Counted from the stretch's first letter, positions 28,262 through 36,485 are shown. The stretch: 64,000 nucleotides of DNA from Neorhizobium sp. (GCA_028283725.1 JAPWKC010000002.1:7501-71500), one strand, 5' to 3'. Notes: a model not told the origin generated them from the letters alone. Made by a program: numbers and translations.

Positions 28262-29263
28262 TTAATGCTTGCCCTTTTCCGCGTGGCCACCGAAGGCTGC
28301 GCGCAGCGCCGACAGAACCTTGGCGGCATAGATGTCGTTGCCCTGCGTGGCGAAACGCTGGAAGAGCGCCGCCGACAGGACCGGAAGCGGCACGCCGGTA
28401 TCGATGCCGGATTTCAGCATCCAGCGTCCCTCGCCCGAATCAGACACCCGGCCGCTGAACTCGGATAGCTGCGGATCGCCGGCCAGCGAACCGGCGAGCA
28501 GATCGAGCAGCCACGAGGAGACGACGCTGCCATGGCGCCACACTTCGGCAACTTCGCCCACATCGATATCGAGGTTATAGTAATGCGGGTTGGAGAGCGG
28601 GCTCGTTTCCGCGTCGGCGGTGCGATCCGCCCTGCCGGCATTGGCCGCCTTCATCAGGTTGAGACCTTCCGCATAAGCCGCCATCATGCCGTATTCGATG
28701 CCGTTATGCACCATCTTGACGAAGTGCCCGGCGCCGCTCGGGCCGCAATGGAGATAGCCGAGTTCGGAGGTGCGGCCGCTTTCCGGCAGCGGCTGGCCGG
28801 CGCCAGGCGCGAGCGCGTGGAAGATCGGGTCGAGCCGCTTGACGGTACCGTCAGGTCCGCCGATCATCAGGCAATAGCCGCGATCAAGGCCCCAGACGCC
28901 GCCGCTGGTGCCGACGTCGATATAATCCAGACCCAGAGGGGCCAGCTTGTCGGAACGGTCGATATCGTCCTGGTAGTTGGAATTGCCGCCGTCGATGATC
29001 GCATCGCCCTTGGCAAGCAGCGGCGTCAGATGATCGATCGTCTGGTCGGTGATGGCGGCCGGCAGCATCAGCCAGATGGCGGCCGGCTTTTCGAGCTTGG
29101 CGGCAAGATCCTCGATCGAGCTTGCCCCGATCGCGCCTTCGGCCACCAGCGCTTCGATATTGGCCGGGTTGACGTCAAAGACCACGCAAGAGTGGCCGCC
29201 GCGAAGAAGGCGGCGCACCATGTTGGCGCCCATCCGCCCGAGTCCGATCATTCCGAGTTGCAT
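28262..29263 (-). CDS. gnd: 6-phosphogluconate dehydrogenase, decarboxylating (short form)
   Basis: The 333-residue protein has the Rossmann motif GLGRMGANM at 7-15, the substrate loop DVGTSGGVWG and the catalytic stretch GPSGAGHFVKMVHNGIEYG with its Lys. It belongs to the short 6PGDH type (about 300-340 residues) rather than the 470-residue enzyme; these are often NAD-preferring. It yields ribulose-5-phosphate, CO2 and reduced nucleotide. It stands alone with a palindrome 89 bases upstream that may bind a gluconate repressor. Confidence 0.92.
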   Translation of the reverse strand: MQLGMIGLGRMGANMVRRLLRGGHSCVVFDVNPANIEALVAEGAIGASSIEDLAAKLEKPAAIWLMLPAAITDQTIDHLTPLLAKGDAIIDGGNSNYQDDIDRSDKLAPLGLDYIDVGTSGGVWGLDRGYCLMIGGPDGTVKRLDPIFHALAPGAGQPLPESGRTSELGYLHCGPSGAGHFVKMVHNGIEYGMMAAYAEGLNLMKAANAGRADRTADAETSPLSNPHYYNLDIDVGEVAEVWRHGSVVSSWLLDLLAGSLAGDPQLSEFSGRVSDSGEGRWMLKSGIDTGVPLPVLSAALFQRFATQGNDIYAAKVLSALRAAFGGHAEKGKH

Positions 29264-29580
29264 TCCTGCTTCCTTTCAAAACGAAGCTTCGATGCAGTGT
29301 CGCAGCCGGCCATTCCTGCCGAATGCGGCGCACTGCGCAAATTCAAAGGCTTGTAACGTTACATAGACCCTATCGGAGATCTGCGTTCCGTCTGCCTGCG
29401 ACATTGTCGCGCATAGACATAACAGTTCGTCGCTCAAGGGAAAGACGAAAACGACGAATAACAGCCCTTCGCAAAGCGCAAATGTGCGCCACCCGCGTCA
29501 CGACCCCGGCACGCCCGACAGGAGACTTGACAAGGCCTTCCAAAAATGAGAACAAAAGAAGAACATTGATGGAGGTTGGC
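29264..29580. promoter_or_regulatory. Divergent region upstream of gnd with a LacI-like palindrome
   Basis: This gap separates gnd (minus) from a small gene (plus). At 29352-29363 lies a perfect 12-base palindrome TGTAACGTTACA with a central CG. It resembles operators of LacI-family gluconate repressors (GntR type, with TGTTAC half-sites). Control of gnd is inferred. The remainder shows nothing else clear. Confidence 0.55.
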
Positions 29581-29754
29581 ATGCATAAGACGGAAGATGT
29601 AGTCGCGCGCGCCCTGGCGGTCGTCGCTGCCTCGAAGGCTCTGAGAGAGCGGCAGGACCGCCAGCGCCGGGAAGTCTACGGCCGGATCGAGCTCGCAATC
29701 ATGAAAAAGCCGAACCTGCCGAAGGGCACGCAGCTGCCGCTCAATCTGCAATAG
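29581..29754 (+). CDS. Small hypothetical protein, 57 residues
   Basis: The ATG at 29581 is preceded by GGAGG five bases upstream. The product is a charged helical protein: VVARALAVVAASKALRERQ, then an Arg-rich segment, ending PKGTQLPLNL. I do not recognise the family. An in-frame ATG at 29569 would place the ribosome site inside the gene. Strong ribosome site and amphipathic character favour a real gene. Confidence 0.55.
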   Translation: MHKTEDVVARALAVVAASKALRERQDRQRREVYGRIELAIMKKPNLPKGTQLPLNLQ

Positions 29755-30120
29755 CGCGGTGAAGCCGGCGCTGAAGGCCGGTTATGCGCGGTTACCCGGT
29801 CTCGTTGCCGCCGCAGGCGTTAACGGGCGTCTGTGGGTATTAATGGCGTGTTCACCAAGGTCGCTAACGATGCTGGCGGGCAAGCGCGCGGCGCGGCAGT
29901 TTGCGCGGGCCGCAGCGTCCCCCCTGAATCAAGCTTGCGGCCGGGGCCTGGTGCGCTGATCACGCTTGAGCGTACCGGCCCCGTTTATCGCCGGCAAATC
30001 TTACCCGCGCCGCGCCGATTTTTCGCTTGCTGCATTTTTCTGGTTTACCCTGTTGTAAAACGGCACTCGACTCACGGCCTGCCCGGTGTTTCACTCCGGT
30101 CGTGGCGTGAGGATTGTGTA
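29755..30120. other. Intergenic region with a long hairpin
   Basis: No gene is supported. At 29942-29983 there is a long two-part stem (CGGGGCC with GGCCCCG, enclosing GGTGCGCT with AGCGTACC) followed by TTTATC. It could terminate the small upstream gene or be a structured RNA element. The rest is featureless. Confidence 0.45.
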
Positions 30121-30249
30121 ATGGCGTTTCATTGGGATTCACCGAGTGATCAGCGGGGCTATTTCATCAAGATCGTGGCAGCCTGGATGGGCGCCATTCT
30201 GGTCGCCGGCCTGCCCGTGTGGATGGCCGTCAGCCTGATCACCCTTTGA
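30121..30249 (+). CDS. Small membrane protein, 42 residues
   Basis: A GAGGA ribosome site lies before the ATG at 30121. The product is a short protein with a polar N terminus (HWDSPSDQRGYF) and a single membrane helix at about 17-40. I do not recognise a named family. The good ribosome site and typical one-helix layout support it as a gene. Confidence 0.5.
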   Translation: MAFHWDSPSDQRGYFIKIVAAWMGAILVAGLPVWMAVSLITL

Positions 30250-30432
30250 TCGAAAAAACGCTGTCTTTTACAATCCGACCCACCGAAAATCGCAACTTTT
30301 CGTGATTTTTACGTGCAAAGCCGCAAAAGCGCGCTGTCGCGTCATTGCGTCGCATAACAACCGCAATCGGTTCCATGCATTGCTCCGCGTCCCCGCCACG
30401 CCAGGGTGCGCGGCCTCTACATGGAGCAATTG

Positions 30433-30822
30433 ATGACCAAATCCCTACAGGATGCCCAGCCGATCGTACTCGGCCTCGTGCGTATCGCCATCGGCCTCGT
30501 GATGCTGAATTTCGGCCTCGCCAAGATCTTCCATTTCCACGCCGGCAACTTCATGCCGCCGCAGGGTTCGCTGCCGTGGTTTGCCGGCATGATCGAACTG
30601 GTGATCGGAACTCTCTTCCTGATCGGCTTCCAGACACGGATCATGGCCTTCATCCTGTCGGGCGAAATGGCGGTTGCCTATTTCGTCGCGCATTTCCCGA
30701 AGAGCTTTTTCCCGACCGAAAACGGCGGCTATGCCGCAGCCGTCTTTGCGGTCGTCTTCCTCTACTTCGTCACCGCAGGCTCCGGCGCCTTCAGCGTCGA
30801 TCGCGCCCGCAACACGGCCTGA
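30433..30822 (+). CDS. DoxX-family membrane protein
   Basis: The 129-residue protein has four membrane helices in the DoxX pattern: LGLVRIAIGLVMLNFGLAK, then FHAGNFMPPQGSLPWFAGMIELVIG, then two more. DoxX proteins are inner-membrane proteins linked in some bacteria to oxidative stress or electron transport. The ATG at 30433 has GGAG seven bases upstream; the ATG at 30421 is an alternative. A perfect hairpin follows at 30830-30866. Confidence 0.8.
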   Translation: MTKSLQDAQPIVLGLVRIAIGLVMLNFGLAKIFHFHAGNFMPPQGSLPWFAGMIELVIGTLFLIGFQTRIMAFILSGEMAVAYFVAHFPKSFFPTENGGYAAAVFAVVFLYFVTAGSGAFSVDRARNTA

Positions 30823-31056
30823 CGACGGCACTGGCCCGCAGGATCGCATGCGATCTTCGGGCCAGTTCGCTCTGCCGCTTCGATTTCGGAGCATGCCTCT
30901 GGCCGGAACGGGCCTCCGGCTTCGGTCAGCGGCATATCCGAAAACTTGAAAGCATGAGCAGAAGCGCGTCGGGCTGGTGAAAGATCGCGGCGCGCTTGGA
31001 AAGATCGCGACACGCTTGAACGCGTAATGCGCGTGTCAGAAGACCGTGCAGAAACG
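30823..31056. repeat. Hairpin and imperfect 20-base tandem repeat downstream of doxX-like gene
   Basis: At 30830-30866 a perfect stem (ACTGGCCCG with CGGGCCAGT) encloses a self-complementary core GATCGCATGCGATC; no T run follows. At 30979-30998 and 30999-31018 a 20-base unit starting GAAAGATCGCG is repeated with two mismatches. At 31009-31037 an imperfect stem (GACACGC with GCGTGTC) follows. These structures lie just 3' of the CCUCCUCCC hairpin array on the minus strand. Confidence 0.55.
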
Positions 31057-31214
31057 CAAAGAGCCCGCCGCGGGAGGAGGTGCGGCAGGCTCTTTGAAAC
31101 GAAAGAACAACAGCTCGGGAGGAGGAGCGCTGCTGTTCATGCCGGGATCCATGGGAGGAGGAGAGGATCCGTGGCGTCCGTCCAGTGATGTGGGAGGAGG
31201 TACATCGTCTGGAC
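31057..31214 (-). ncRNA. Tandem CCUCCUCCC-loop hairpins (CcsR/'cuckoo'-type small RNAs)
   Basis: Four consecutive hairpins each expose the same nine bases, CCTCCTCCC on the minus strand, in or near the loop. Loop positions are 31192-31200, 31153-31161, 31117-31125 and 31072-31080; stems span 31180-31214, 31141-31175, 31105-31138 and 31057-31096. Stem sequences differ while the loop is identical, which points to selected RNA structure. This is the hallmark of the CcsR sRNAs of Rhodobacter and the related 'cuckoo' RNAs of alphaproteobacteria, where the loop looks like an anti-Shine-Dalgarno sequence and expression is stress-linked. No DUF1127 gene precedes the array here. Transcript ends and the promoter cannot be fixed by eye. 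Confidence 0.8.
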
Positions 31215-31525
31215 AACTTCAATTTAGCTGATTTTCGCCCATTTCATAGGCAGTATTTTACAGGTCAGCCATGCGCCGGATGAATAGCTGCGCGACGGTT
31301 GCGCGGCTGGCATCGGCGATTGCTCGAAGGCCACCTGTGATCGATCTGCCGCACTCGCGTCACGATCGTGTTGCAATGCATTCATGCCCACTTTCCGCCG
31401 GATTGTTGGGTCTGTAGTGGTTGTGTGAAGCGCGCGATGGCCGAAGGGTCACAGCTGTAACCTTGTCCCAGACGCAGCGCTCCCCTGTTTCATAACCGTT
31501 GAATTCGGCTTTCAAGGACACGCAC
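31215..31525. promoter_or_regulatory. Divergent region between the CCUCCUCCC RNA array and the L,D-transpeptidase gene
   Basis: The gap should hold the minus-strand promoter for the hairpin RNAs (AT-rich stretch at 31215-31262) and a plus-strand promoter for the L,D-transpeptidase. I cannot assign boxes with confidence. A minus-strand open frame at 31360-31578 shows no recognisable protein features. Confidence 0.35.
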
Positions 31526-33055
31526 GTGCCACAGAGATCAACAGCCCGTTTGATCATTCCTCTTTTCGGCGCCCTCATGAGCGTCGCGGCGCTTTCGGCC
31601 GGCAGCGCTTTCGCGCAGGCGCCGCGCGCGGCACAGCAGCCGAAGGTCGATGCGGACGGCCAGCCGGCGCCGCGGGTCGGCTACCCCGTTCCCACCCGCC
31701 GGGCGGTGCATATCACGCCGCGCGATGACGGCGCCTCCTTCGAGACGCTGTTTGACAGCGCCGCCGGCAACCAGTCCAAGGTCCTGCGCAACATGGCGGG
31801 CGTATCGATCGCCATGAACGACGACGTCGCCGCCGCGGTCGAGACCTATTACAACCAGCCGAAGGCGAAGTTGATCTGGACCGACGGCAAATCGGCCAAC
31901 GCCAAGGCCGCACAGGCGATCGGCCTGTTGAAACAGGCCGACGACTGGGGTCTCAATGCCGGCGACTACACGGTCGCCACCACGTTCGAAAGCATGCCGC
32001 AGGGTTCCGCCGAGCGCGCCAAGGCGCTGGCGCTATTCGAGACCTCGCTGTCTGACAAGATGCTGATGTTCCTGCAGGACAATTTCCGCGGCCGCATCGA
32101 CCCGAACCAGTTGTCGAACTATTACGATTTCAAGCGCAAGCCGGTGGATCTGAAGGGCACGATCGGCCAATTGTCGGCGGCCGGCGACCTGATGCCGATC
32201 TTCGACCGCTTCATGCCCAGCAACCCGAAATTCGCCCAGCTTGCCGCAGAACTGCACTACCTGAAGACGTCGGGCCAGGGATCGGCCGCCGCTGCCAATA
32301 TCGACAAGGTGACGGTTGCAATGGAAGAGCTGCGCTGGATGCCGCAGGAGTTTCCGCAGCGCTACGTCTTCATCAACCAGCCCGCCTACATGGCCTATTA
32401 CCACCAGAACGGCCAGATGACGTTCTCGACCAAGGCGGTGATCGGCCAGCAGAACCACCAGACGAACTTCTTCGACGCCACGATCAAGACGGTCGAGTTC
32501 AATCCGGACTGGGGCGTGCCGCAGTCGATCATCAAGAACGAGATGCTGCCGAAGCTGAAGCGCGATCCGGCCTATCTCGACAAGGAAGGCTATGTCGTCA
32601 CGGTCAAGGGCAAGCAGATGCCGTCGGCAAAGGTCGACTGGTCGCAGCCGCTCGACAATATCGGCGTGGTGCAGCCGCCCGGCCCCGACAACGCGCTCGG
32701 CCAGTTGAAGATCCTCTTCCCCAATGCGCATGCGATCTACATGCATGACACGCCGGCCCGCGGCAAATTCGCCGCGCAGGACCGCATGTTCAGCCACGGC
32801 TGCGTGCGGCTGGAAGATCCGCGCGGCATGGCTGCCGCCGTGCTTGGCAACACGGTGGACTTCGTCAACCAGCAGATCGCCGGCGGCCAGAAGACAGACA
32901 TGCCGGTGCCGGAACAGATGACGGTCTATGTCGCCTATTTCACCGCATGGCCGACCGAAGACGGAACCGTGCAGTATTTCGATGACATCTATGGCCGCGA
33001 CGCCCAGACCCTGAGCGCGATTGCCGCCACCAGTTCGAGCCGGGCGCAGTCCTGA
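31526..33055 (+). CDS. L,D-transpeptidase (YcbB/LdtD-like)
   Basis: The 509-residue protein starts at a GTG at 31526 with AAGGA seven bases upstream, and has a signal peptide ending GSAFAQA near residue 32. A YcbB-like N-terminal scaffold domain is followed by the YkuD catalytic domain with HDTPARGKF and SHGCVRL, where Cys426 is the nucleophile. It forms 3-3 cross-links in peptidoglycan or attaches proteins to it. Rhizobial walls are rich in such links. A terminator follows. A TTG nine codons upstream is less likely. Confidence 0.9.
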   Translation: MPQRSTARLIIPLFGALMSVAALSAGSAFAQAPRAAQQPKVDADGQPAPRVGYPVPTRRAVHITPRDDGASFETLFDSAAGNQSKVLRNMAGVSIAMNDDVAAAVETYYNQPKAKLIWTDGKSANAKAAQAIGLLKQADDWGLNAGDYTVATTFESMPQGSAERAKALALFETSLSDKMLMFLQDNFRGRIDPNQLSNYYDFKRKPVDLKGTIGQLSAAGDLMPIFDRFMPSNPKFAQLAAELHYLKTSGQGSAAAANIDKVTVAMEELRWMPQEFPQRYVFINQPAYMAYYHQNGQMTFSTKAVIGQQNHQTNFFDATIKTVEFNPDWGVPQSIIKNEMLPKLKRDPAYLDKEGYVVTVKGKQMPSAKVDWSQPLDNIGVVQPPGPDNALGQLKILFPNAHAIYMHDTPARGKFAAQDRMFSHGCVRLEDPRGMAAAVLGNTVDFVNQQIAGGQKTDMPVPEQMTVYVAYFTAWPTEDGTVQYFDDIYGRDAQTLSAIAATSSSRAQS

Positions 33056-33095
33056 TCGGCAGGCCCGATCCGCCGCACGAACGCGCAGATTTCGA

Positions 33096-33128
33096 CGACC
33101 CGGCCTCACCGCCGGGTCGTTTCGTTTT
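33096..33128 (+). terminator. Rho-independent terminator after the L,D-transpeptidase gene
   Basis: A nine-base-pair GC-rich stem (33096-33104 with 33111-33119, six-base loop) is followed by TTTCGTTTT. It lies 40 bases after the stop. Confidence 0.8.
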
Positions 33129-33168
33129 CGGGCCTTGCGGTTTGCGCGTCTCTGGGCGCCGCCGCGCA

Positions 33169-34131
33169 TCACCCTGTGACGACATCACCGAGATCGCCCC
33201 CGGCGAGATCCGCACCGCCGAGATCCGTCCCGGCGAGCCCGGCAATCATATGGTGCAGGAACGCCTCGACGCGCGATGCCCGAACCGAGCGCGGATTGGA
33301 GAGCGCGACGATATCCGCATCGGGCAGCGACCATTGCGGCAGGACCTGAACCAGACGACCGGAGCGCAAATCCTCCAGCACGCTCCATTCCGAACGCTCG
33401 ACGATGCCCATGCCGGCCAGCGCCCATTGCCGCACGACCTCGCCGTCATTGCTGGCGAAGGCGGGCTCGATCCGCACCGTCCGGCGCTTCTGAAAGGATG
33501 CGGGCGAACCATCCGCAAATGACCAGAGCGTCACATCCGCCTGGTTCTGCCGGATGACACCGCAGCGGTGGCGGGCAAGATCCTTCGGCTCATCGGGTAT
33601 GTCATACCGTTCAAGATATGCCGGGGACGCGCAGAGGAGGCGGCGATTGGCGGCGAGCTTGCGCTGGATCAGATCCAGATCCGGCAGGTGCCCGATATGC
33701 ACCAGCACATCCCAGGCCTCCATCCGCAGCGCCCCGAGCGGATTGTCCGTCACCGTCAGCATCGGGCTGACTTCCGGATGGCGCATGGAAAAGGCCGCGA
33801 TCAGCGGCGCCACATGCAGCCGCCCGAAGCCGAAAGGCGCGATCACCCGCAAAGGCCCCGATATCGCCCCGCGCCTTTCGGCAAGATCGCTCGTAAGATC
33901 GACCATGTCGGCCAGAATACGCTGCGCCCGCGCGGCCATCATCTCGCCTTCCGCCGTCAGCCGCAGCACGCCCGCGCCACGCTCGACAAGCTTCAGCTTC
34001 AGCCGCGCCTCCAGCTGTGCCAACCTCTGGGAGACCGCCGGCGGCGTGACGTCGAGCGCGCGGGCAGCCGCCGCCAGCGACGGCGCTAAGGAAATCGCTT
34101 CGATGAAACGCAGGTCTGCCAGATCGATCAT
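33169..34131 (-). CDS. LysR-family regulator (DmlR-like)
   Basis: The 320-residue protein has an N-terminal LysR helix-turn-helix (SLAAAARALDVTPPAVSQRLAQLE, residues 18-41) and a substrate-binding effector domain. It is divergent from a D-malate/tartrate dehydrogenase gene, the arrangement of E. coli dmlR/dmlA, so it probably activates that gene. The last 20 residues are an odd Gly/Asp-rich tail (GTDLGGADLAGGDLGD), resembling short pentapeptide-like repeats and absent from typical LysR proteins. Confidence 0.86.
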   Translation of the reverse strand: MIDLADLRFIEAISLAPSLAAAARALDVTPPAVSQRLAQLEARLKLKLVERGAGVLRLTAEGEMMAARAQRILADMVDLTSDLAERRGAISGPLRVIAPFGFGRLHVAPLIAAFSMRHPEVSPMLTVTDNPLGALRMEAWDVLVHIGHLPDLDLIQRKLAANRRLLCASPAYLERYDIPDEPKDLARHRCGVIRQNQADVTLWSFADGSPASFQKRRTVRIEPAFASNDGEVVRQWALAGMGIVERSEWSVLEDLRSGRLVQVLPQWSLPDADIVALSNPRSVRASRVEAFLHHMIAGLAGTDLGGADLAGGDLGDVVTG

Positions 34132-34133
34132 AA

Positions 34134-34154
34134 ACTTCAGCTTAATGCAGAAGT
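34134..34154. promoter_or_regulatory. Candidate LysR operator between the LysR and dehydrogenase genes
   Basis: A 21-base imperfect dyad begins ACTTC and ends GAAGT, with matching GC pairs inside. It sits just upstream of the LysR start in the 94-base divergent gap. It fits the spaced-dyad form of LysR sites (inference). Confidence 0.5.
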
Positions 34155-34225
34155 CAGCACGCGTGAATGGCGGCTTTTCACCGGTCTGCTAGAAATTCTC
34201 CATTCGCGATATCCGGGAGAGAGAC

Positions 34226-35320
34226 ATGAAGGCCATGGACACGACGCTCACCAACCGCAAATACAAGATCGCCGTGATTGCCGGCGACGGGATCGGCAAG
34301 GAAGTCGTGCCGGAGGGCGTGCGGGTTCTGGAGGCGGCGGCAAAGCGCTACGGCTTCGACCTTGAGCTCGATCATTTCGATTTCGCGTCCTGCGACTATT
34401 ACATGAAACACCAGACGATGATGCCGAGCGACTGGAAGGCCCGGATCGGCACCCATGACGCCATCTTCTTCGGTGCCGTCGGCTGGCCGGCGCTGGTGCC
34501 GGACCATGTCTCGCTCTGGGGCTCGCTCATCCAGTTCCGCCGCGAGTTCGACCAATATGTCAGCCTTCGCCCCGTCAAGCTGATGCCGGGCGTCGACGCG
34601 CCGCTTGCCGGGCGCAAGGCCGAAGATATCGATTTCTACGTCGTGCGCGAAAACACCGAGGGTGAATATTCCTCGATCGGCGGCCGGATTTTTCCAGGCA
34701 CCGAGCGCGAGGTCGTGGTGCAGGAAACGGTGATGACGCGGATCGGCGTCGACCGCATCCTCAATTTCGCCTTCGAACTCGCCAGCCGCCGCCCGCGCAG
34801 GAAGCTCACCTCCGCCACCAAGTCGAACGGCATCTCGATCACCATGCCCTATTGGGACGAGCGGGTAGCCGAAGCGGCAAAGCGCTATCCCGATATCGCC
34901 GTCGAGCAGTATCACATCGATATTCTCTGCGCCCATTTCGTCCTCAATCCGGATAGGTTCGATGTGGTGGTCGCATCCAACCTGTTCGGCGACATCCTGT
35001 CGGATCTCGGCCCGGCCTGCACCGGCACGATCGGCATTGCACCTTCCGGCAATATCAATCCCGAGCGGCTTTTCCCGTCGCTGTTCGAGCCCGTGCATGG
35101 TTCGGCACCCGATATTGCCGGCAAGATGATCGCCAATCCGGTCGGCCAGATCTGGGCTGCGGCGATGATGCTCGATCATCTGGGAGAAGCGGAAGCCTCC
35201 GCAGCGGTCATGCGGGCGATCGAGGGGACGCTGGTCGAGCAGCGACTGCGCACCCGCGATCTCGGCGGGCCGCTGTCGACGGACGCCTGCGGCAAGGCTG
35301 TCGCCGAGCGGGTGGAGTGA
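34226..35320 (+). CDS. Tartrate / D-malate dehydrogenase (decarboxylating, NAD)
   Basis: The 364-residue protein belongs to the isocitrate/isopropylmalate dehydrogenase family: IAGDGIGKEVVPEG at 18-31, RENTEGEYSSIGGR, and SNLFGDILSDLGP, holding the substrate Arg, Lys/Tyr and metal Asp residues. FFGAVGWPALVPDHVSLWG and the divergent LysR gene match the TtuC/DmlA group rather than LeuB. It oxidises D-malate, tartrate or related acids with CO2 release. GGGAGAGAG precedes the ATG. A hydrolase gene follows 40 bases on. Confidence 0.9.
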   Translation: MKAMDTTLTNRKYKIAVIAGDGIGKEVVPEGVRVLEAAAKRYGFDLELDHFDFASCDYYMKHQTMMPSDWKARIGTHDAIFFGAVGWPALVPDHVSLWGSLIQFRREFDQYVSLRPVKLMPGVDAPLAGRKAEDIDFYVVRENTEGEYSSIGGRIFPGTEREVVVQETVMTRIGVDRILNFAFELASRRPRRKLTSATKSNGISITMPYWDERVAEAAKRYPDIAVEQYHIDILCAHFVLNPDRFDVVVASNLFGDILSDLGPACTGTIGIAPSGNINPERLFPSLFEPVHGSAPDIAGKMIANPVGQIWAAAMMLDHLGEAEASAAVMRAIEGTLVEQRLRTRDLGGPLSTDACGKAVAERVE

Positions 35321-35360
35321 TACCCTGCCCTTTTTGAGCAGACGGTGGGAGGAAATCGTC

Positions 35361-36284
35361 ATGCAGAAGGCCGACGACAGAGCCGGGAGCGTGCGCGAGG
35401 TCGAGGGGCGCGGGGATCTCATGCCGGGTTTTTCCTGGCAGGACGTCGAGACCGTGGACTGCCGCATCCGCGTCGCAATCGGCGGCAAGGGCCCGCCGCT
35501 CCTCCTCCTCCACGGCCATCCGCAGAACCATCTGACCTGGCACAAGATCGCACCGGCGCTTGCCGAAACCCATACGGTGATCGCGCCCGACCTGCGCGGC
35601 TATGGCGACAGCGAAAAGCCGGAGGGCGGGGTAGATCACATCAACTATTCCAAACGGGCGATGGCCCGCGATCAGCTATCTCTGATGCGCGCCCTCGGCT
35701 TTGCGCGCTTCGCCCTTATCGGCCATGATCGCGGCGGCCGCGTTGCGCACCGGATGGCGCTCGATCATCCGGATGCCGTCGAACGGCTTGTGGTGATCGA
35801 CATCGCGCCGACGGCCACCATGTATGCCCGCACCGACATGGAATTCGCCCGCCGGTATTTCTGGTGGTTCTTCCTGATCCAGCCCTATCCGCTGCCCGAG
35901 CGGCTGATCGCCGCCGATCCGGACTTCTTCCTCGACCGGCATATCGAGGGTCAGATCAAGATCGAGGGATCGGTCGATCCGCGCGTGATGGCAGACTATC
36001 GCCGTTGCTATGCCGACCCCAGGACCCGCCACGCCATCTGCGAGGATTACCGGGCTGCGGCCGGCATCGACCTGGTGCATGACGCAGAGGATGCGCAGCG
36101 CAAGATCGAAGCACCGCTTCTGGCGCTGTGGGGCGCGCGCGGCACGGTCGGCGCGCTTTACGACGTTCTGGAGACGTGGCGCGAGAAGGCGAACGATGTT
36201 TCAGGCCATGCAATCGATTGCGGACACAGCCCGCAGGAAGAAGCCCCGGCAGCGCTGTTACAGGCGCTTGACGGTTTTCTGTGA
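35361..36284 (+). CDS. Alpha/beta hydrolase, fluoroacetate-dehalogenase-like with altered halide site
   Basis: The 307-residue protein resembles haloacetate dehalogenases: nucleophile Asp123 in GHDRGGR, carboxylate-binding Arg124 and Arg127, acid Asp147, and the base His in CGHSPQEE. The spacing matches the characterised enzyme. The halide-binding His-Trp pair is here Trp168-Trp169, so His is lost. Dehalogenation of fluoroacetate is therefore doubtful; it may hydrolyse another 2-substituted carboxylate or an ester. The ATG at 35361 follows GGGAGG. It is probably co-transcribed with the malate/tartrate dehydrogenase. Confidence 0.78.
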   Translation: MQKADDRAGSVREVEGRGDLMPGFSWQDVETVDCRIRVAIGGKGPPLLLLHGHPQNHLTWHKIAPALAETHTVIAPDLRGYGDSEKPEGGVDHINYSKRAMARDQLSLMRALGFARFALIGHDRGGRVAHRMALDHPDAVERLVVIDIAPTATMYARTDMEFARRYFWWFFLIQPYPLPERLIAADPDFFLDRHIEGQIKIEGSVDPRVMADYRRCYADPRTRHAICEDYRAAAGIDLVHDAEDAQRKIEAPLLALWGARGTVGALYDVLETWREKANDVSGHAIDCGHSPQEEAPAALLQALDGFL

Positions 36285-36307
36285 GGCCATTGCGACCGAC
36301 GCACTCA

Positions 36308-36389
36308 TAGTGACGCAATTCCAGCAAAAGTGGGAACCGGTCTTGCCTCGGGAATGGCGGAGAAACAAAGAAATGGAGCGGTTTCGCGT
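36308..36389. repeat. Rhizobial intergenic mosaic repeat
   Basis: The segment has the familiar pieces CGCAATTCCAGCAAAAGTG, then an ACCGGT/CTTGC core, and GAAACAAAGAAATGGAGCG followed by GTTTCGCGTTTC. From memory this is a widespread intergenic repeat in Rhizobiaceae, often between genes and often folding. It lies between the hydrolase gene and the ECF sigma gene. Confidence 0.55.
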
Positions 36390-36485
36390 TTCGGGGAAAG
36401 GCGGACATGCTCTACGGGATCATACGGATCGATTTTTTTTGAAAAGGGATGGAAGAAAACGCCATCGACATCCGTATATGCGATC

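Noticed and set aside
31072..31200. GGGAGGAGG copies read as plus-strand ribosome sites for small genes
   Set aside because: No start codon with a meaningful frame follows them at the right spacing, and each sits in a hairpin; the minus-strand CCUCCUCCC reading fits a known RNA family.
31360..31578. Minus-strand 72-codon frame upstream of the hairpin RNAs, considered as a DUF1127 gene
   Set aside because: It lacks the Arg-rich DUF1127 pattern and overlaps the signal-peptide region of the L,D-transpeptidase gene.
36320..36350. GGGAACC in front of the ECF sigma gene as a -35 box for an ECF promoter
   Set aside because: It lies in a common rhizobial intergenic repeat and no GTT-like -10 box follows at 16-17 bases.
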